Below are positions 1 to 15,500 of a stretch of 64,000 bases of DNA, piece after piece (within the stretch, counting starts at the first letter, position 1; every line of letters starts with the position of its first letter). Source of the stretch: Euborellia annulipes (taxonomy: Eukaryota > Arthropoda > Insecta > Dermaptera > Anisolabididae). Position numbers and translations under genes: made by a program. Where the stretch lies: assembly GCA_023213315.1 (NCBI GenBank), contig JAKCPI010011634.1, positions 38,181 through 102,180 of the forward strand, given 5' to 3'. The notes under the pieces are model-generated. The model did no database searches, had not been told where the DNA came from, and saw only the letters and a program-made list of their open reading frames with translations.

Positions 1-556
1 TTAATAAATATATAAAGATTAAATATATAAAAATATAAGATAAAAGAGTCAAAAATAAAAATGATGAGAACAAAAGAGAATTTTAAAATCTCTACACCAA
101 GCCCGAAAAACTCATACAAAAAATCTAATATAAACAATGCAAAAATGGAAAATGTACAAAAACAATTTTTAGTTTCTTCGTGACACGAAATTTGGGAAAT
201 GATGCTCAAGAGTAATTTTAGATAAATATTCAACAAAAAAGAATATTTACTATATGATGTATTCAAAAAATGAATTTTAAGAAAATTGTAATAAATAAAT
301 ATAGGAAAACAGATTGCAAAAAAAAGTTAAAATGGACATCAAACAAGAAAAAAGTAAAAAAGAAGATTAATCAAAATTTGATTTATAAATAAAAAAAAAT
401 TTCTATTCCCCTTCCATACAACCTTTTTCTCTTATAAAATAAATACCTTTTACCAGTAATGTTTAAATAATTGTTTATATATTAAATAAAATAAAATAAA
501 TTTGTTATTTCATTCATCAATATTTGTTGTTTCAGATGACTAATGATTATCTTTAC
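1..556 (-). other. Intron 3 (partial) of the CoA-transferase gene
   Basis: Sequence after the exon-3 donor (CAG|GTAAAG on the minus strand). It is very AT-rich with poly-A runs. No further exon and no recognisable mobile element was seen. Confidence 0.6.
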
Positions 557-3500
557 CTGAATAAGAGCGACGTCAGGCCTGTAGATTCCTCTTGTAAATA
601 CTAATGGAATTTCATGCAGAAAAATAGGCACCGAATCGCCATAGCCTTCTGCCACTGCTTTTCGCACGTTTGCTCCCATAAAAAAACTAATGGATCGGAA
701 AATATCTAAAAAAAAAAAAATGAGCTCAATAAATATAAAAAAGGAAAAATGGCTTCTTCCTAAAATGTCTTCATTATGATATGCATTTCAATGGTATTTT
801 TCAATCATATTTATTTCATTATCGTTATGTTAACATTGATATTATTATTATTGACCTTTTTAAAGTTATAAAAATATATGAAATAATAATAAATTTTTCT
901 TCCAAACTTTGCTCAACTAAAATAATTTTTGAGTATAATTTTTTTTTATTAATAGTTGCGTTTTTTTCTTTTTAGTTAAATTATATGGCATTTGTACTTT
1001 CATTAAAGAAATACACTCATATGAATTCCATTTTTTTTTTACCTTTAAAACAATTTTCCTCAAATTGAAATCTACACAATATCCTTTAATGATTCCTCCA
1101 TGGTTATATACCTAGATCTCACAATTTGGACATACTATCTGTGTTGAATATTATGATACCTTTGACACCCAATTATTAGTCATGGTTGTTTATGTTTACG
1201 TTTTTATAATCAATACATGTTTATATCTTTTTCCTATCAATAAATCTTTTTCTCGTTCTCTCTAATTAAAGCGCTAATTATTTAAAGCAACTCTGCAATA
1301 GGTTATGGGCACAGCGAGACCAGACGAAAAAATGAATTACAGAATCGAGCCCTTATCGAAAAATAATTATGATACCTGGAAACTTCAAGCAGAAGCTATA
1401 TTAATTAAAAATGAACTCTGCAATAATCTGTATCAACCGCTCTAGCAGTTAACAGTCTAACAGACGGAGAAAACACACTAAAGCCTAGAGAGAGCAATTG
1501 CCTTTAATCTATGCAACTAACAAATATACGTATATTTGCTTATACGGGCAAAATTTTTTAATTAATTCATCAATTTTATAAAAAAATTAAAAAAAAAATG
1601 GATACCACCTCTCTAAACTAGAACTCTAGCGAACATTTACTTTTGGCTGATTCAGATAGAATGATGAAAATAAAGAAATTAATGAAGATCTCAAATGCAA
1701 CTTAACATAAGCACAATGTTGATTAAACAAGCAAAATTCCTTTACTTGACTAGAGAGTCAACAAATTTTAGAATATAATCCAGTAACATACAAAGAAAAT
1801 CAGGGCTGTATTTCTAAATAGGCTAACAAGGCTTCAGCCTAGAACGGCAACAACTCAGCTTTTTGTTACGTGATGTTTTCTGCCAATCAAGCCGCGTAAA
1901 AGAACTTCGTCCCAAAAAGAACTTCCTCTACATTTGATAATATGATAATATTCGTTATGTGAAAACTGTCTATTTTTTTTCGTGCTTAATTTTTTTTTTC
2001 TCAATTATGAATTAAAAATAAAGAAGATTTCATATTTTTTTTCGAGACGGAATTCTAGAGCAGTGCTTCTTAAAGTAGTGGGCCGCGGCCCCCTAAGGGG
2101 GCATGGATTACACGCAGAGAGGTCACGAAGAGTCGCAAATGTAACAAATAAATTATTATTGTTAAATAAGTTTAAATACTTGTATCTAAACATGGAACTT
2201 GGAAATAAAAAACGTGAGATAATCTTATTTGATTTGTGCACATATGTACTGGTAGTGGATGTATACACTCATTATTCAAAACATAACCGTGTTTTTTTTT
2301 TACGCTTTTACTTTTAACATTAGTAAATGCATGCATTGATTAGTGAGTGTATGCATATACGAAGTTCAAAATTATAAATGTTTTTGCCGCGACTTCAAAA
2401 AGTTTAAGAAGCACTGTATTAGAGCATAAATCGCTATTTAAACAAAGAGGACGAAGAATGAAGACACCAGATTCATTGTCACTATTGTTTACCCCCTCCC
2501 CCATTTTCTCTGAATGAAGGAATGATTATGAAGGTCCTAGTGATTACGTTGGTTATCGTTGAAGACGATTCGCGAGCGCAAAAGCTCTACTACCAATGTA
2601 TATTATAAGTAATGGCATACATATTTTTAATAATAGACTATCAGTTGTATGAACAGGGCCGGATCTAGGGGGGCAGTGGGTGCACTGCCCCGGGCGGCAG
2701 ATATCAGGGGGCGGCAAATTTTGCGTCTCTAAAAAAAAGGTAAAATATTTTTTCGGACGGGAAAATTTGGTTCCGCGAAAAAAAAAAAAAATTTCGCAGA
2801 AAAATTTTTGAAATCAGGGAAAATTTTAAGGAGGGGGCGGCAAATTAAATTTTGCCCCCCCTAGAAAATCTCCTAGTTCCGGCCCTGTGTATGAATAAAT
2901 TGCTGAAACGCTTTCAATTTTCCTAGTTATTTCTGAATGGAGCTTGTTAACTCTCTCTGCCCACTGTTTATATAGATTGACTCTGTCCGGCGGTGTTACG
3001 CTCGGATCAACCAGATAAATTAAATGATTACATGTCCAAAAATATTATCCTAGTTGTAAAATCACAGCTGCACTTAAGATGATCTGTTTAACTTGAGTGT
3101 TTATTATTTAAAGTAAATTTGCTTTTGAAATATTTCTTTAAACTTTAATAAGAAAATATTTCTATTACAAATTTCAACCAGCAAAAGGAAAAGAAAAATG
3201 AGGAGGTATGCAAAATATTTGTAGAATTGGCATTATGTCAAGGATCAGATGATTGATAAGGGTCGGACCATGCCGAGAGCACAACTTTGCCCACTCACTA
3301 TTCAAAGAAATAACACAACGCGTTTGTTTATTTATTTTGATTTGCTCTGTTTCTATGCTAAATTTTCAAATTTAAATATTTTTTAACAAATTAGGGTTCT
3401 AAAATAATTTTACTCGGGAGAAAGTAAGTCTAGTTTCTGAATATGTAAAAAAAGATATTGCCCCCCCCCCCCTCTAAAGCGCCCTTAATGTTTTATGAGG

Positions 3501-6500
3501 AAACTAAAAAACAACAATTAGAACCAATGGCTTAAATTCCAAAATGTTATTATAATAACTTCAGCATAACTTTTTAGACGAAATATCTACCATAATTTGT
3601 CTTATTGAGAATTTATGATTACATTTTTTTTTTGCAATTTTCTTATTTTAATTTTAACTTTTTTCAAGATTAAAGTGAAATGAAGAGTTGAGTTACCATC
3701 ACCATAATAATAATATTTATTTATAATTTCTCACTTGTTTGTAAAATATTCATGAATATCCTTGACTCTGGGAACATGGATGAGTTCCTAATCTCATTAT
3801 CTCCAAACAGACAAGTTACTTAATATTAAATAATGATATAAGTTTATTGTTACGTACTTTTACAAGATGGGTCACAGTAAGGTGCTTTTCCCTCAGTATG
3901 AATGTGGCAGACCTTGATATCTTTCAATTGGTTCGCCTTGCCATGCTCGGTCATCGCCGTGACAAGTTCTATCGGAGTCGCAGCTGCTCCATGAACGAAA
4001 ACTGTGTCACCTGGAGAAAAAAAAAACAGAAATTACTGGATTTGTTAATGTATGTACAGAATGTCTTTTTAAAATACACATTCTATTTTTTTCTGAACAA
4101 AAATCCTCCCCGAAAAAAAACCCAACTTCTGCGCCTGTCTACTTTGAAAATTTTTATAAACCTAGGGAGATTTTGACATTTCTTTCTCAAAGTTGCTAAT
4201 TAAACTCTTTTTAAAACTTTTCACTTTCTTTGTTACTACTATTATTTATTTACTAGCCGCTCCGCTCACCTTTGGCTTTTCATTTGGGAGATTTATTATA
4301 ATTATTTAATTATTTTAATTAATTGGATTTAATTTTTCATAAGGCAAGACAAAAATCAATGCTTTCCAATGGGCGAATTCCGGATTTTATGGAACTTTTT
4401 GCGCCTCCCAATTTGAGAATTTGGGAGCTCAAGAATTTTTCCTGATGAACTTCTCATAACGTCCTCTGAAAAATCAAAATTCCATCGAGAAGTTGGTCAA
4501 ACAGCTCGTGGCGGACAGACGGACATTCCGCTATTATTATATACATAGATAATTATTTATTTGTTTTGTAGTTAGTTTCCTCCAACTGACCATTTGAATC
4601 TTTCCCAGAGATCAAACATTTTATTATTAGAATAAAATTTGAATGAAATTTTGAATTTGGACAGAAAAACTTTTTGAGATCCCTTAGTCTAGAAAAATAA
4701 GTGTCTCAAAATAATTGGCTTCCAATAAATTGAAATAAATAGAGCCGAAAGTGATTTCCGAATACGGTAGGTGTTGGGCGTTTATGGAAGGAGCCCCCCC
4801 CCCCTTTAATGGATTTCTGACGGCGTGGGTATTTTTAATTTAAAAATTGTAACACATAAGAAAACTTAAGATAACAAATACTGAAAATATTATATATAAT
4901 GATTCGCGAATTATATAATAATTATTATTAAATTTAAAAATTTTTCTAAATGATTATTTGTTAGCAATTAAATTAATAAACGAGGATGTGTGTGCCTGGA
5001 GGATATTTTTTTAAGCGAAGTTAAAAATATCTCCCGACCTTGGCCGTGGCAATTTGCTTCTATTTTTCTCTTTCTCTTTTTATTTATGAAAATCGTAGCC
5101 GCCATTGAAAGGATTAGCAAAATGGTTCCTTGGTTAGGTTACTAAACTGTTTTTTCCCTCATAAATCAAATAATAATACGAATATATTTAGCATATAAAT
5201 AGACCTATTATATTTAGAGGATAGAGATTTAATTCAATTATCTAATTATTTAATTGAAATAAATTTTTTATAAAAAGAGTTGAGATATTTTTTTTGCTAG
5301 CCCCTAATAATAGGCAACACTGTTGTCTGTGGATTAAAATTCAAAGTTTGTTTCAACTTATCGATAATAAAAATTTAAATTAAAAAGTTTCGACATGAAT
5401 GCAATATTTTCTCTCTATATATTTGACAGATTCTGGATTTTATCCCCAACATTTTTTTTAATAAAATGGTTAACTCTTAAAGGCCCTTGGGCTATGGGTC
5501 AGTGGAAGAGTTTCTGCCTCTTGTGCCTGGGGTCAAGGGTTCTCATCCCGTCTCATGAGACAAAAATTTACTTCATTTTAAATGGCTAGCAATCAAAAGA
5601 AATAAATAGAGAAGGGGTCTAAATGGCCTTCGATGGCGAAAAAGACCTTTAATTAAAAAAAAAAAAAAAAACAAAACTAATGGCAAGAAAAATTATTTTT
5701 TATCTTCTCTCCTCACGTTGTCCCGCAATGCGGGGTCGGCAGGCCTCACTGCCTCACTCTTTCCCTCCAATCCTATCATATGTTTTTACGATCGGAAGAA
5801 ATAAGAAAGGCCGGGCCGGCCGTCGCACGGTCTGACGCCTTTTGACAAGAGGAAGGAAGAGACAGACATTTAAAGAACTGAAGGACTGTCTGTCCTAGCT
5901 CGGGCAGCTCGTGGTCGCCATCCACGTACCCACAAGATGTGGGTCCCTGAGCAAAGAAAAATTATTTTATTCTTTAAGAAGATGAGGTCAGAAACCCCAT
6001 TACTTAATAAATATTTAATAAATGAGATTATGAATGTACGGAAAATTCCATTTCGCGAAGGCATTGACTTATTTATTTTAACTAAGACAAAACATCTCTT
6101 TATCGCCTTGACTTTGGATCTGAATGGGGGTGTGGCTGAAGCTAACGGTTTCAAAATATTTTAGAAAATGTAGAAAAAATCAGAGAGGCTTTAATATTAA
6201 TATCGAATCAGTGGGATTTGCAAGATTTTGATTTCTCTCTCATCAGAGGTGGGGATTAACACTCAAAATCGCCTAATTGCGCCAATGTTTGGTTCACTCA
6301 GCTTAAAATGTTTTTTAAATTATAGATAGCAGAGTTAATTGAAGTGCGCATTGAGAAAAAAAAATATAGGCTTAATTCACTAAAGAAAGTTTCTTTACAC
6401 TTTTTTTTTGACGATAATTAATACAATGATATTTCATTTGTAGGTCATTCATTTCACTCTTAATTGTTTTGAATTCTAACAATTTAAATGATTATGAAAA

Positions 6501-9500
6501 ATAATAAAATTTTTGACCTCAAATGACCTTTTGAAATGAGACAATTTAAAAATCGAGAATCAATTGGTTTCAATTTTAGACCTCATTTAGATTGAACGGT
6601 GTGTTGAGACTATCTAGGAATTTGTACTTTGGCCAACACTGAGGGAATAAAATCCAAATGATATTATATTTATCGGAGTTATTTACATTTTATCCCAGAC
6701 CCAGGATAGATTTCTCTCCGATATGAAAAAAAAAACCAGATATTTATTTATATTTGTGTATTTGTTTAGAGAGAGTGACCCACTTTTACTTGTACTGTAG
6801 TTTTAATAAATAATTTCATTTCTCTAATAAATATCAATGGCCTATTTATAAACCGAACGTTTTAAAAATAATACGATCACCTTTTTCTTTTTAGTTCTGT
6901 AGTAGAAATTTTAAAATAGTCTTTTAGCCACAAACATTTATTAACTAACTTCTACCATATGGTGATTTTTATTGATGACGTAAGCAATGGCACAACTAGG
7001 ATTTGGAGGTCAAACTACCTCCCCCCAAGAGTCTCTCAGCTTGAAATGTAAATTTTTGCGTTCAAATCTTTATTATTTTTATTAAAAAAAAAAAATATTG
7101 TCAATAATAAAACCCCGAAAGATCCTCCCTGAATGCAAAATACAAGAATCCCTTAAAAAAATTCAAACTCTCTCCCCTCAAAAGACAAATCCTGGTTGCA
7201 CCACTGGCCTATATTATTTTTACGATTGTTCTTTTAAGTAAAAAAAATAATTGCGGGCTTTAATATGTAAGATGTTTGCTCCCTACAGTATGACGATAGA
7301 TAACCAAGAGCCAGATCGCCCTGCTCAAATAAGCAACTAACAAGAGAGAAATTTTTGGTTTAAGATTTTTAATTTTATCAGCCTTGATATTTAATATGAA
7401 TTTTTTTCTGGTGTCAACTCTCCAACATAGAGAAAAAGTGTAATACAGCCGGAATGGCTGGAGATCCTGGGTTTGACCTTCGGAGTCTCTAGCAGCAAAA
7501 TAAATAAACGACAAAAACTATTGTTAAGTCCGAATTTGAATATTAATATCTGATTCAATTATAGAATTGATTAAGAAACTAAGTCTTAAAAGGAAATGTG
7601 CTTAGATATTGCAAGTGCATGCTGCTATTTTTAACCTTCCTTATTTTATACTTGATAAACTAGATAGGAAGTGGAAAAATAACGTTAAACTATTTATCTC
7701 CTTCGTATGCTATATACAGTATCAATAGAGCCTGTCTGTTGAATTTCCCAAAATGAACTTAAATACAAAAACTTTGACTTTTTGCTTTCTCTTACCCTGT
7801 ATATGAAATATATACAGAGAGAAAGTATTGTTTTCAGTACCGTTGTAGTTAAATAATAAGTCTATCATCATATACAAGGAAAGGAATTATTCCATTTGGA
7901 GGTAAAATTATCCCTAACTGATTTGAAGGGGTTAAACTTCTGTGAAAAAAAGTTCAAAAAAATAAATAAAGAAAAAAATTTCTGTAAAAATAAAATTATG
8001 CCTCAACATAAACAGATGGAACTTAAAATTTGTTTTATTCTTTAGTGTGTCGCAGTAATGGAAAGTTTTACAACAAATGTTTGTGTCTTAAAAAATTAAA
8101 TATACTTTTCAACTGAAGGCTGAAACTTTTAAGACCCCCTCAAATTTTAATTTTTTCTTTGATCAAAATAAATATACAGAAAACGAAGATAGTTTTATTT
8201 TGTTATTCATTGTACAATTTTTACTCAAGATATAATTTTATTTATTAACTTCTTATCTAAGATAACGTTAAAAATGTCACCAATTTCTCTTTCATTATGA
8301 TGAGGTGTCATTTTTATTAACACTATATGCAAAATTGCACTTTTATTCTTATTTAATAATTATCAAATTTCTTGAATGTAAAAAAACATTATTAATTATC
8401 GTAATCGTATTCAAATGAAAGCAATGACATATTTTTTTGGGTGCCAAATCAATTTTATTACATGCTCGATTGTAAGAAAAATATTTTATCTCAAAGTTTC
8501 ATAATCCGGATGAATTCTAATTACGTAAAAGCAAAAATTTGATATAGGCTACCTTTTTTCTCTCTTAAATTTTTATGGGGGCGAAAGGATACTCTCACCC
8601 CAACACTTCCTAATCCAATGTGTGGTATATTCAGACGAGAAAATTTTTTTTTATCAATTTTTCACTTTAATTTTCTTTATAAATCCAGCATAAGCATAGA
8701 AATAATTATGAGGTATGTCCATTCTATAATAGATTGTTTTCAAAATGAAAGTGATTCGACCTTGGCCAATTGAAAAAGTCAATCTCCTCTAAACGAGTCA
8801 TATATTCAAGTAGCTCCGAGTTCCCATCCCTATTTAATATGATGTAACAAGTGTGGCTGTTATTATTATATAAAAATCAATGGCATTCTTATTTCATTTG
8901 TCAGATAAACAAGAGGAAAATAAGCGACATTGATATGATATGATATAATAATAAGGAAATATAGGATCAAGGGGGAGGGGAGAGGTGTGGTTTATGGGAG
9001 CTAGAGGCTAAACTTTTTCTAGGTATTTTGGATTCTTATCCAAAAATATTAAAATTGTTCTATTTTTTTTTTTTTTTATTTAACATTTAATAGTGGGGAC
9101 AATCGCGCCTATATAAGATCCTAGCAATTACTAACCGGTTAAGATAAATATTGTATGCCAGATAATTTTTCAATATCTCTTGATTAAATAACTTGTAAAT
9201 TAGTTAACAGAGATTTTTTTAAATAAATTTTTTTTTCGTATAATCTATCTCATGCCGAGGAAAGGCAAAACCTTTGGATTGCTTTCTTGAACTAACAACA
9301 TGAAGCGCCTCTTAACTTTTCAAATTATAGGTTTGGAAAGGGTGGAACCTTTACATATCTAAAATTTATATAAGCGAAAAATAAGGGGTGCTTTGTTACG
9401 CCATTCAAAGTGTGAAGACCTATATAATATTTAAGACTCAAAAGTCTCATTAGCGAAGTTGGATTAGAGCGAGTTACGTACACTTAAATGATTATTCATT

Positions 9501-12500
9501 TGCGATAATGAGAAATTATATTTTTAGTTCATTAAACTTGCTTTTACAAACGAAACAACAAATACAATTAGGGCAATGAAAATATCATATATTTATATAC
9601 GATAACTCTGACCTTCTTATTGTTATACTTTCAAATTCATTATACTCAGATGATATTATGGTTTTTAACTTATTTTTATATTTATCAATTTAAATTTGGT
9701 AGAAAAAATGAGCAATGCAACAGCTAGTTTTTATTTCAATTTATTATCAAAATCAGGGCCGACGTTTCGGTCACGTATCTTCAGGGCTCTGAAGTATGAA
9801 ATAAATGTATATCCTCGCCAAGTTTTATATTATATTGGGGCATACACATAACACACACATAACCTGGCCCTGAAGATGGTTCCATATGTGACCGAAACGT
9901 CCTAATAAATTGAAATAAAAACAAGCTGCATTGCTTTTTTTTACCAAATTTAAATATAAATATTCAGCTCATTCAGGGGCTCACTTCTAGTGAGTACGTG
10001 GATGGAGACCACGAGTTACCCGAGCTAAGGCTGAAATTTCTTGTTTCTGTCAGCCTTTTTTCCCCTTTTTCATATCAAGCGTCAGGCCGGTCTTATTTTT
10101 TGATAAATTAATTTTGCCGACCCCACATAGAGATAAGGCCAAGATAGAATAAGAGTTAGCCTATATACCTCCTTCGAATTTATCAATTCAACTGAGATTT
10201 TCGACTTTGAAAAGCGCTATTATAGTGACTATTATTATCTTTTGATCAGTAGAGAAACAAACCAAAATGAAATTTACTATCGTTTTCTATCCGCTAGCGA
10301 TCCCAGGGGTGGCTCAGAAGGGGCCGCGAAGACGTAATTAGCCCTCAAGAGTCTTAAAAAATTCCCATTTACTTTTTAGACTTAACCTTTAAGAGGATCG
10401 CTAATTTTTTTTTTGATTCGGGTTTTTTGAATGCGTGTCCAATTTAGCATTAAATTAAAATTTAAGCATTTCTAACCTGATCTAATATGTTGGACGGCCT
10501 CACATGAAGTGACAAAACATGGTTCTTTACAGTCAATAGGTTGTTGAAGTTCTGGTGAATAGGAGAAATAGGTTTTGTATAAAATTCCTTTAAAAATTGA
10601 AGTTCGATAAAATGTTTTAACCAGCATCATATTCTTGATAGGTAAAAGATGAGCCTAATGCCAAAATTTTAATGATGACATTTTTTAAAAAATACATAAA
10701 TTTTTTTTAAGGAGATAGATGTTTTGTTTTTATTTATATTAATTACGATCGAGGCCTACATGATTTCAAAACTAAATATTCAGATAAGCGCTTAATTATT
10801 AATATTAATTTTTATTTTGAAATAATAAAACACGCCTTTCAAATTATTTAAATTAAACTATCGAGTATTTTCTGAAAATTTATTAATAAAATCGAAAAGA
10901 CCCTTGACCTGTGGCTCAGGACTAATGCATTAGCTTCTGATACCAAAGGTCTCTGGGGCTTCTCTGGGGTCCCTGTTTCGCCCAAACGAGAAAAATGTAT
11001 TTTAATTTAATTGGCTATCATTGGAAATAAATAAGGAAGGGATGTAAATTGTTTTAAGGTCTTTTTAAACAATTTAAAACAATAAATATCTTATTCGAAT
11101 GAATAAATCTCGAAAAAATTAAATAATTTATCAAAATTTTCTAAACCTTGGGCAAACGTTGATGTCAAATAATAGAGAAATTAAAAATATGAACAGATTT
11201 ATGCTGAGGAACTTTGACAGATGAAACAATTGAATCTATCTCTCTTTAGAATCAGAATTCAAGGCGCAGTCCTATCCTCCTAATTAGCCGATGGGATATT
11301 ATTTAGACCCCTAGCACAAGAAGCGGACAAGGACGAGCAAGAATTTAATCATGCAATAAAAAATAAGCAATAAAAAATTCTAAATAATAACTTCCTAGTT
11401 TTATTGGAATGTGAAAATTAATTTAACCCTCAAGGGGATGAAAACAAAGGGAATTCTTAGTTTTGAGAAAATTTTGAAAATTCTCAAAGTTCAAAAGCGA
11501 TGGCCACGTGTTCATGTTTTACAAATGAGTTAGTTCAAATTTTGCAGACATTATTTTTTCAATTTCGATGGAAAAGATCTAAGAGTAACTATTAAAAAAT
11601 TTCTAAAAAAAAATTTGACCTCTATAAAAAGGACTACCCTAAGCCCCATATTGGCTCTAACAGACAGAACGGAAATTCGTCGTTGGGTTTTTTAACGGGA
11701 AAGGGGAAATGTTGTATAAGGCAAGACTGTATCATCCCCGTCACACAGGGGGCGAACTTACGGCGTAAACGCTTTTCGGGACAGCTTTTTCGAGTTGTAC
11801 AAAATTACAACTCCTTCGCGCGAACAGGGAATCATCAAGATGAGTAATGAAATAAAAAAACTTATAGAGTTTAAAAACACTTGTTTTTTCGCTCTAACTA
11901 AATAAAAGTGAATAATAAAATATGTTTTTTGTTGGCAGCCAATCTATGATTAGTAAAAAGTCCGAATCGAGGTAATTGAATAGTATTATCTTATTCTAAT
12001 TTACAAGCCTCGAAAAATATTTAATCAAAGTTATCATTAATAAAATAAGATTTAAATAAAATCTAATTTTGCAATGATATTCTATTTCTTTCGTAATATA
12101 ATATTTATTTATAAAATATTTATAAATTCATTAAATAAAGGTTGTTGAAACATATACAAATACCGGATCGTACGCCCAGATTACGCTTCCTGTGTGGCTT
12201 AGCAAAAACGCTTTCGCCGGAAATACCGTAGTGAGCGACGCGAATTTCGGTTCTGTCTGTTAGAGCTTGAGATTTAGATCCACTAGAGACATTTTTTGGG
12301 GTGAAAAATTGAAACAATGAGTTATTATTATTGTGTTTACTATAATTCTTACAAGTAAACATAAATAATGAGGCTAATGCTAAGGCTGGGCACACGTCGA
12401 TTTTTGAATATTAACTAAAAATGAAATGGTATATTGATGTGCAAGTATTTTTTTTTTTTTTTCTCCCGGGTTTGGCGTAGTAGGTAGCGTGCCTACCTCC

Positions 12501-15500
12501 TATACCAAACGTCGCGGGTTCGGACCCAGGCAGTCTGATGATTTTATTTAAGCCATTTGGATACCAGATGGCTTAAATAGAAATGCCTGAACCACCCAAA
12601 TATATATATTAATTACAACAGTTATCGTCTAAAGTCTTAAATGGCCTAAGTTGCCGAAAAGACTGTGTGAATGTGTGTATGAGTGTGAATGAGAAAAAAA
12701 AAAGTATTTTTTTAATAAATTGGATATAAAATAAATATATTTTGTAAAAGTGTGATGAATCGCGGGCCGGAAAAATGTCCAAGGGGCCGCGCGTTGGCCA
12801 CTCCTGTTTTATTAATGCAAAATATTTCTAATTTTTTATTCTCCTTTCAGAGAGTACACTATATATTCGATTATTAAACAACACGCAATCTAAAATAATG
12901 AAAGGATCTATCTATAGCCATATGTTCACAAATATTCAATAATACTTGAGTAAAAAAAAATAAAATTAAGGAAATGGATCTAATTAAATAAATAAAATCC
13001 TTTTGTTTAATGACAAAATAAATAAAAGAACTTAATTAATTCATTTATTATAATTTCCCCTTCCCAGGAAGGATATGATAGCAAGATTATTAGAACAATT
13101 CTCTCACATATGTCATGTCAAGGTTAACTAAATGCTTTTTTCTTGATGGAAAATCAATTTAGATGGGTCAAAGGCTTAAAAGAATTTGAGACGGTATTTC
13201 TTAATATAGAATAACAGGAGAAGGGGGGCGTGGCATTTGTGAGTATTGGTGCGGATGCAATGAGTATGGCTAGATTTCTCTAACCTAAGGTACCAACGAA
13301 CAATCTTAATGTTTAATGTCTTTCCGACATCTGAGATCATAAGCTCATATTAATTTTTCATAAATATTGAGAATACCTTTATTTACCAGGTCAGTTGCCA
13401 AGTTTTTCAGCTGAGGGGAGGGGGGTGTTAACATTCAGGTGGTTATAGAATTTTTATCTTAAATCGTCTAACCCCTTCCCCCCCCTCTCTTTTTCCCCAA
13501 ACGAATATAAAATAATTATAATTTCTAACAGTGTTTAAAATTTTTACACTATAATATTTATCTTTTTATATTGTTATTTTTTGGGGGGATTTCGGAGATC
13601 AAATCTCCATATCCCTGGGAAGCCGTGGCGCAGTTTGGAAACCACTGACTTAAACAATATAAAATATCTATATTTTAGATTAATGGAAGAGAGGATTGCA
13701 GCCAGGCAGGAGGAGATGAGTCTCTATCGAATAAAAAAATCTCAATAAAAGTAAACGTTTAGGCTTTATTTAGATAAGGCCATATTCAGTTCTTATGAGC
13801 TTGAAATGAGCATAAATAAAAATTGGACAGCCACTTCTCACATACATCGTTATCTATATATTAATTCTCTATAAAAAAAAGCTACCATTTCTTGAGCATT
13901 CTCCCCCTTTTAAATCCTCATGTTGCGTGTCCACTAACGGTCCCAAGGGGGAGGAGGGAATCTCAATGTCCGACCTTCCGCCTTTGGACAGAAAAATTAT
14001 TATAACAGAAATAATATTATGAATTTAATTATACAAAAGTTCTTTATTATTGCTAATTTGAATCCGGAACCTCTTCTTCTTCTTCTTCTGTCCTCGCCTT
14101 ATTCCCGCTATGCGGGGTCGACGGATCTCACTATTTCCCTCCGGCCCTATCGTGTGTTTTTGCGACCGAGAAGGATAGAATAGGCCGGTCCGTCGCACGG
14201 TCTGACGCATGTTGAAAATAACAGAAAGACTGTCTGTCCTAGCTCGGGCAGCTCGTGGTCGCCATCCACGTACCCACAAGATGTGGGCCCCTGAGCGATT
14301 GAATTGATTTGAATCCGGAACTAACCCAATGGCCTATGGCTTAAATGGGTAAATAAATAAAAAAAAAAATCCAGAACTAATAACTATATATAATAAATCG
14401 TTCCATTACTCTACTTCCATAAATGGGCCACTGCTTCTCAATCTCTTTTACATCAAAAATTTTGAGCCCTCTTAACAAAATCCGCCAATGCAGGTGCCTA
14501 TAACTTTTCTAGAAATAATGGACCTCCAATTTTGAGTGATGATCATACATTTTTTACCAGGTATATAAAATGGCATGAATATGTATGAGTTAATTACTTC
14601 TAGACTAAAGAAAAAACACTAATGTCATTTGTCAATGTACTTGATTTTTTAAATTGGGAATTGAATATTTATTTATTATTTTTATTTTGTCTTGAGGTTA
14701 AATAGTAAAATTTTTATTTTTTTTTTTATTAATAAAATAAGTTCGATACGAAGGTTTATTTTTAAGAGGATGAATAATAGGATTCTAAAACTTATAGGTT
14801 GATATACGATATTTTTCTACTGAGGCATGGCTAAAAATCTTATTTTTTTTCCTTGATATTTTGACATAGATAAAAATACCTGACATGACATTCATAATAC
14901 AAAAACTTTAAGCCAAAAATATATCAAAATAATTCGAAGAGAAGTTGCTGTTGATGTTATGGAATTATCTTATAGACACTCACGAAACATTGACACTCGC
15001 CTATTTTTATAAAAATATACATGCGCACAAATTCGTGCCAAAACAACAATGACAACTGTGTGCCTAATTAATTTATAAGCCAACGAGGACTGAAGATGGA
15101 CAAATAAATTTTGTCCGAAACGTCTCCTTTTTCGGCATTTAGCATCCAAAGGCTCTCTTCATTTGCTGCACCTGTACTTGTTCTTTTCCATTCCATATAT
15201 ACAAAATTATTTATCAGTAAAACATAAATTTTCTATTGTTTTTGGGTGTGATTATTTCTTGATTTTAATAATGTAAGAATTTGAAAATTCAGTGACTATG
15301 CATGTCTTTTCTAAATATATTATTTCATTGTTTTTATAAAAGAAGATGGAAAATTTTTGGGTTTTAATAACAAAAGGTTAAAATAAATTTTTCATATTTC
15401 TTTTTAAACAATGAAATAATCAAATGTATAAATCGCACGGGTGAACTTTAAACTTTCAGTTGGCTAGTCGGGCAGAATAAATAAAAAAAAGTAAAAAAAA

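Larger units (their letters stand above)
706..3857 (-). other. Intron 2 of the CoA-transferase gene
   Basis: 3.15-kb intron holding a Copia-type LTR/gag remnant (about 1142-1445), a hAT-like MITE (2061-2416) and a second hAT MITE (2654-2887). At 1801-1860 there is one end of a further repeat, beginning CAGGGCTGTATTTCTAAA. It recurs inverted near 16855-16912. The rest is AT-rich with no coding signal. Confidence 0.6.

Noticed and set aside
1982..2317. Overlapping ORFs of 111 and 87 codons on opposite strands
   Set aside because: They lie partly inside a hAT-like MITE and show no recognisable domains.
5870..6164. ORFs over the SINE-B head on both strands
   Set aside because: The frames run through a SINE and its flanks. 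Similar ORFs appear at each SINE-B copy (14025, 25709, 47642) for the same reason.
9870..9901. Outright annotation of the CTGAAGA...GAAAC core as a hammerhead ribozyme
   Set aside because: An extra base precedes the helix and stems I and III are not evident, so it is kept as a hypothesis only.
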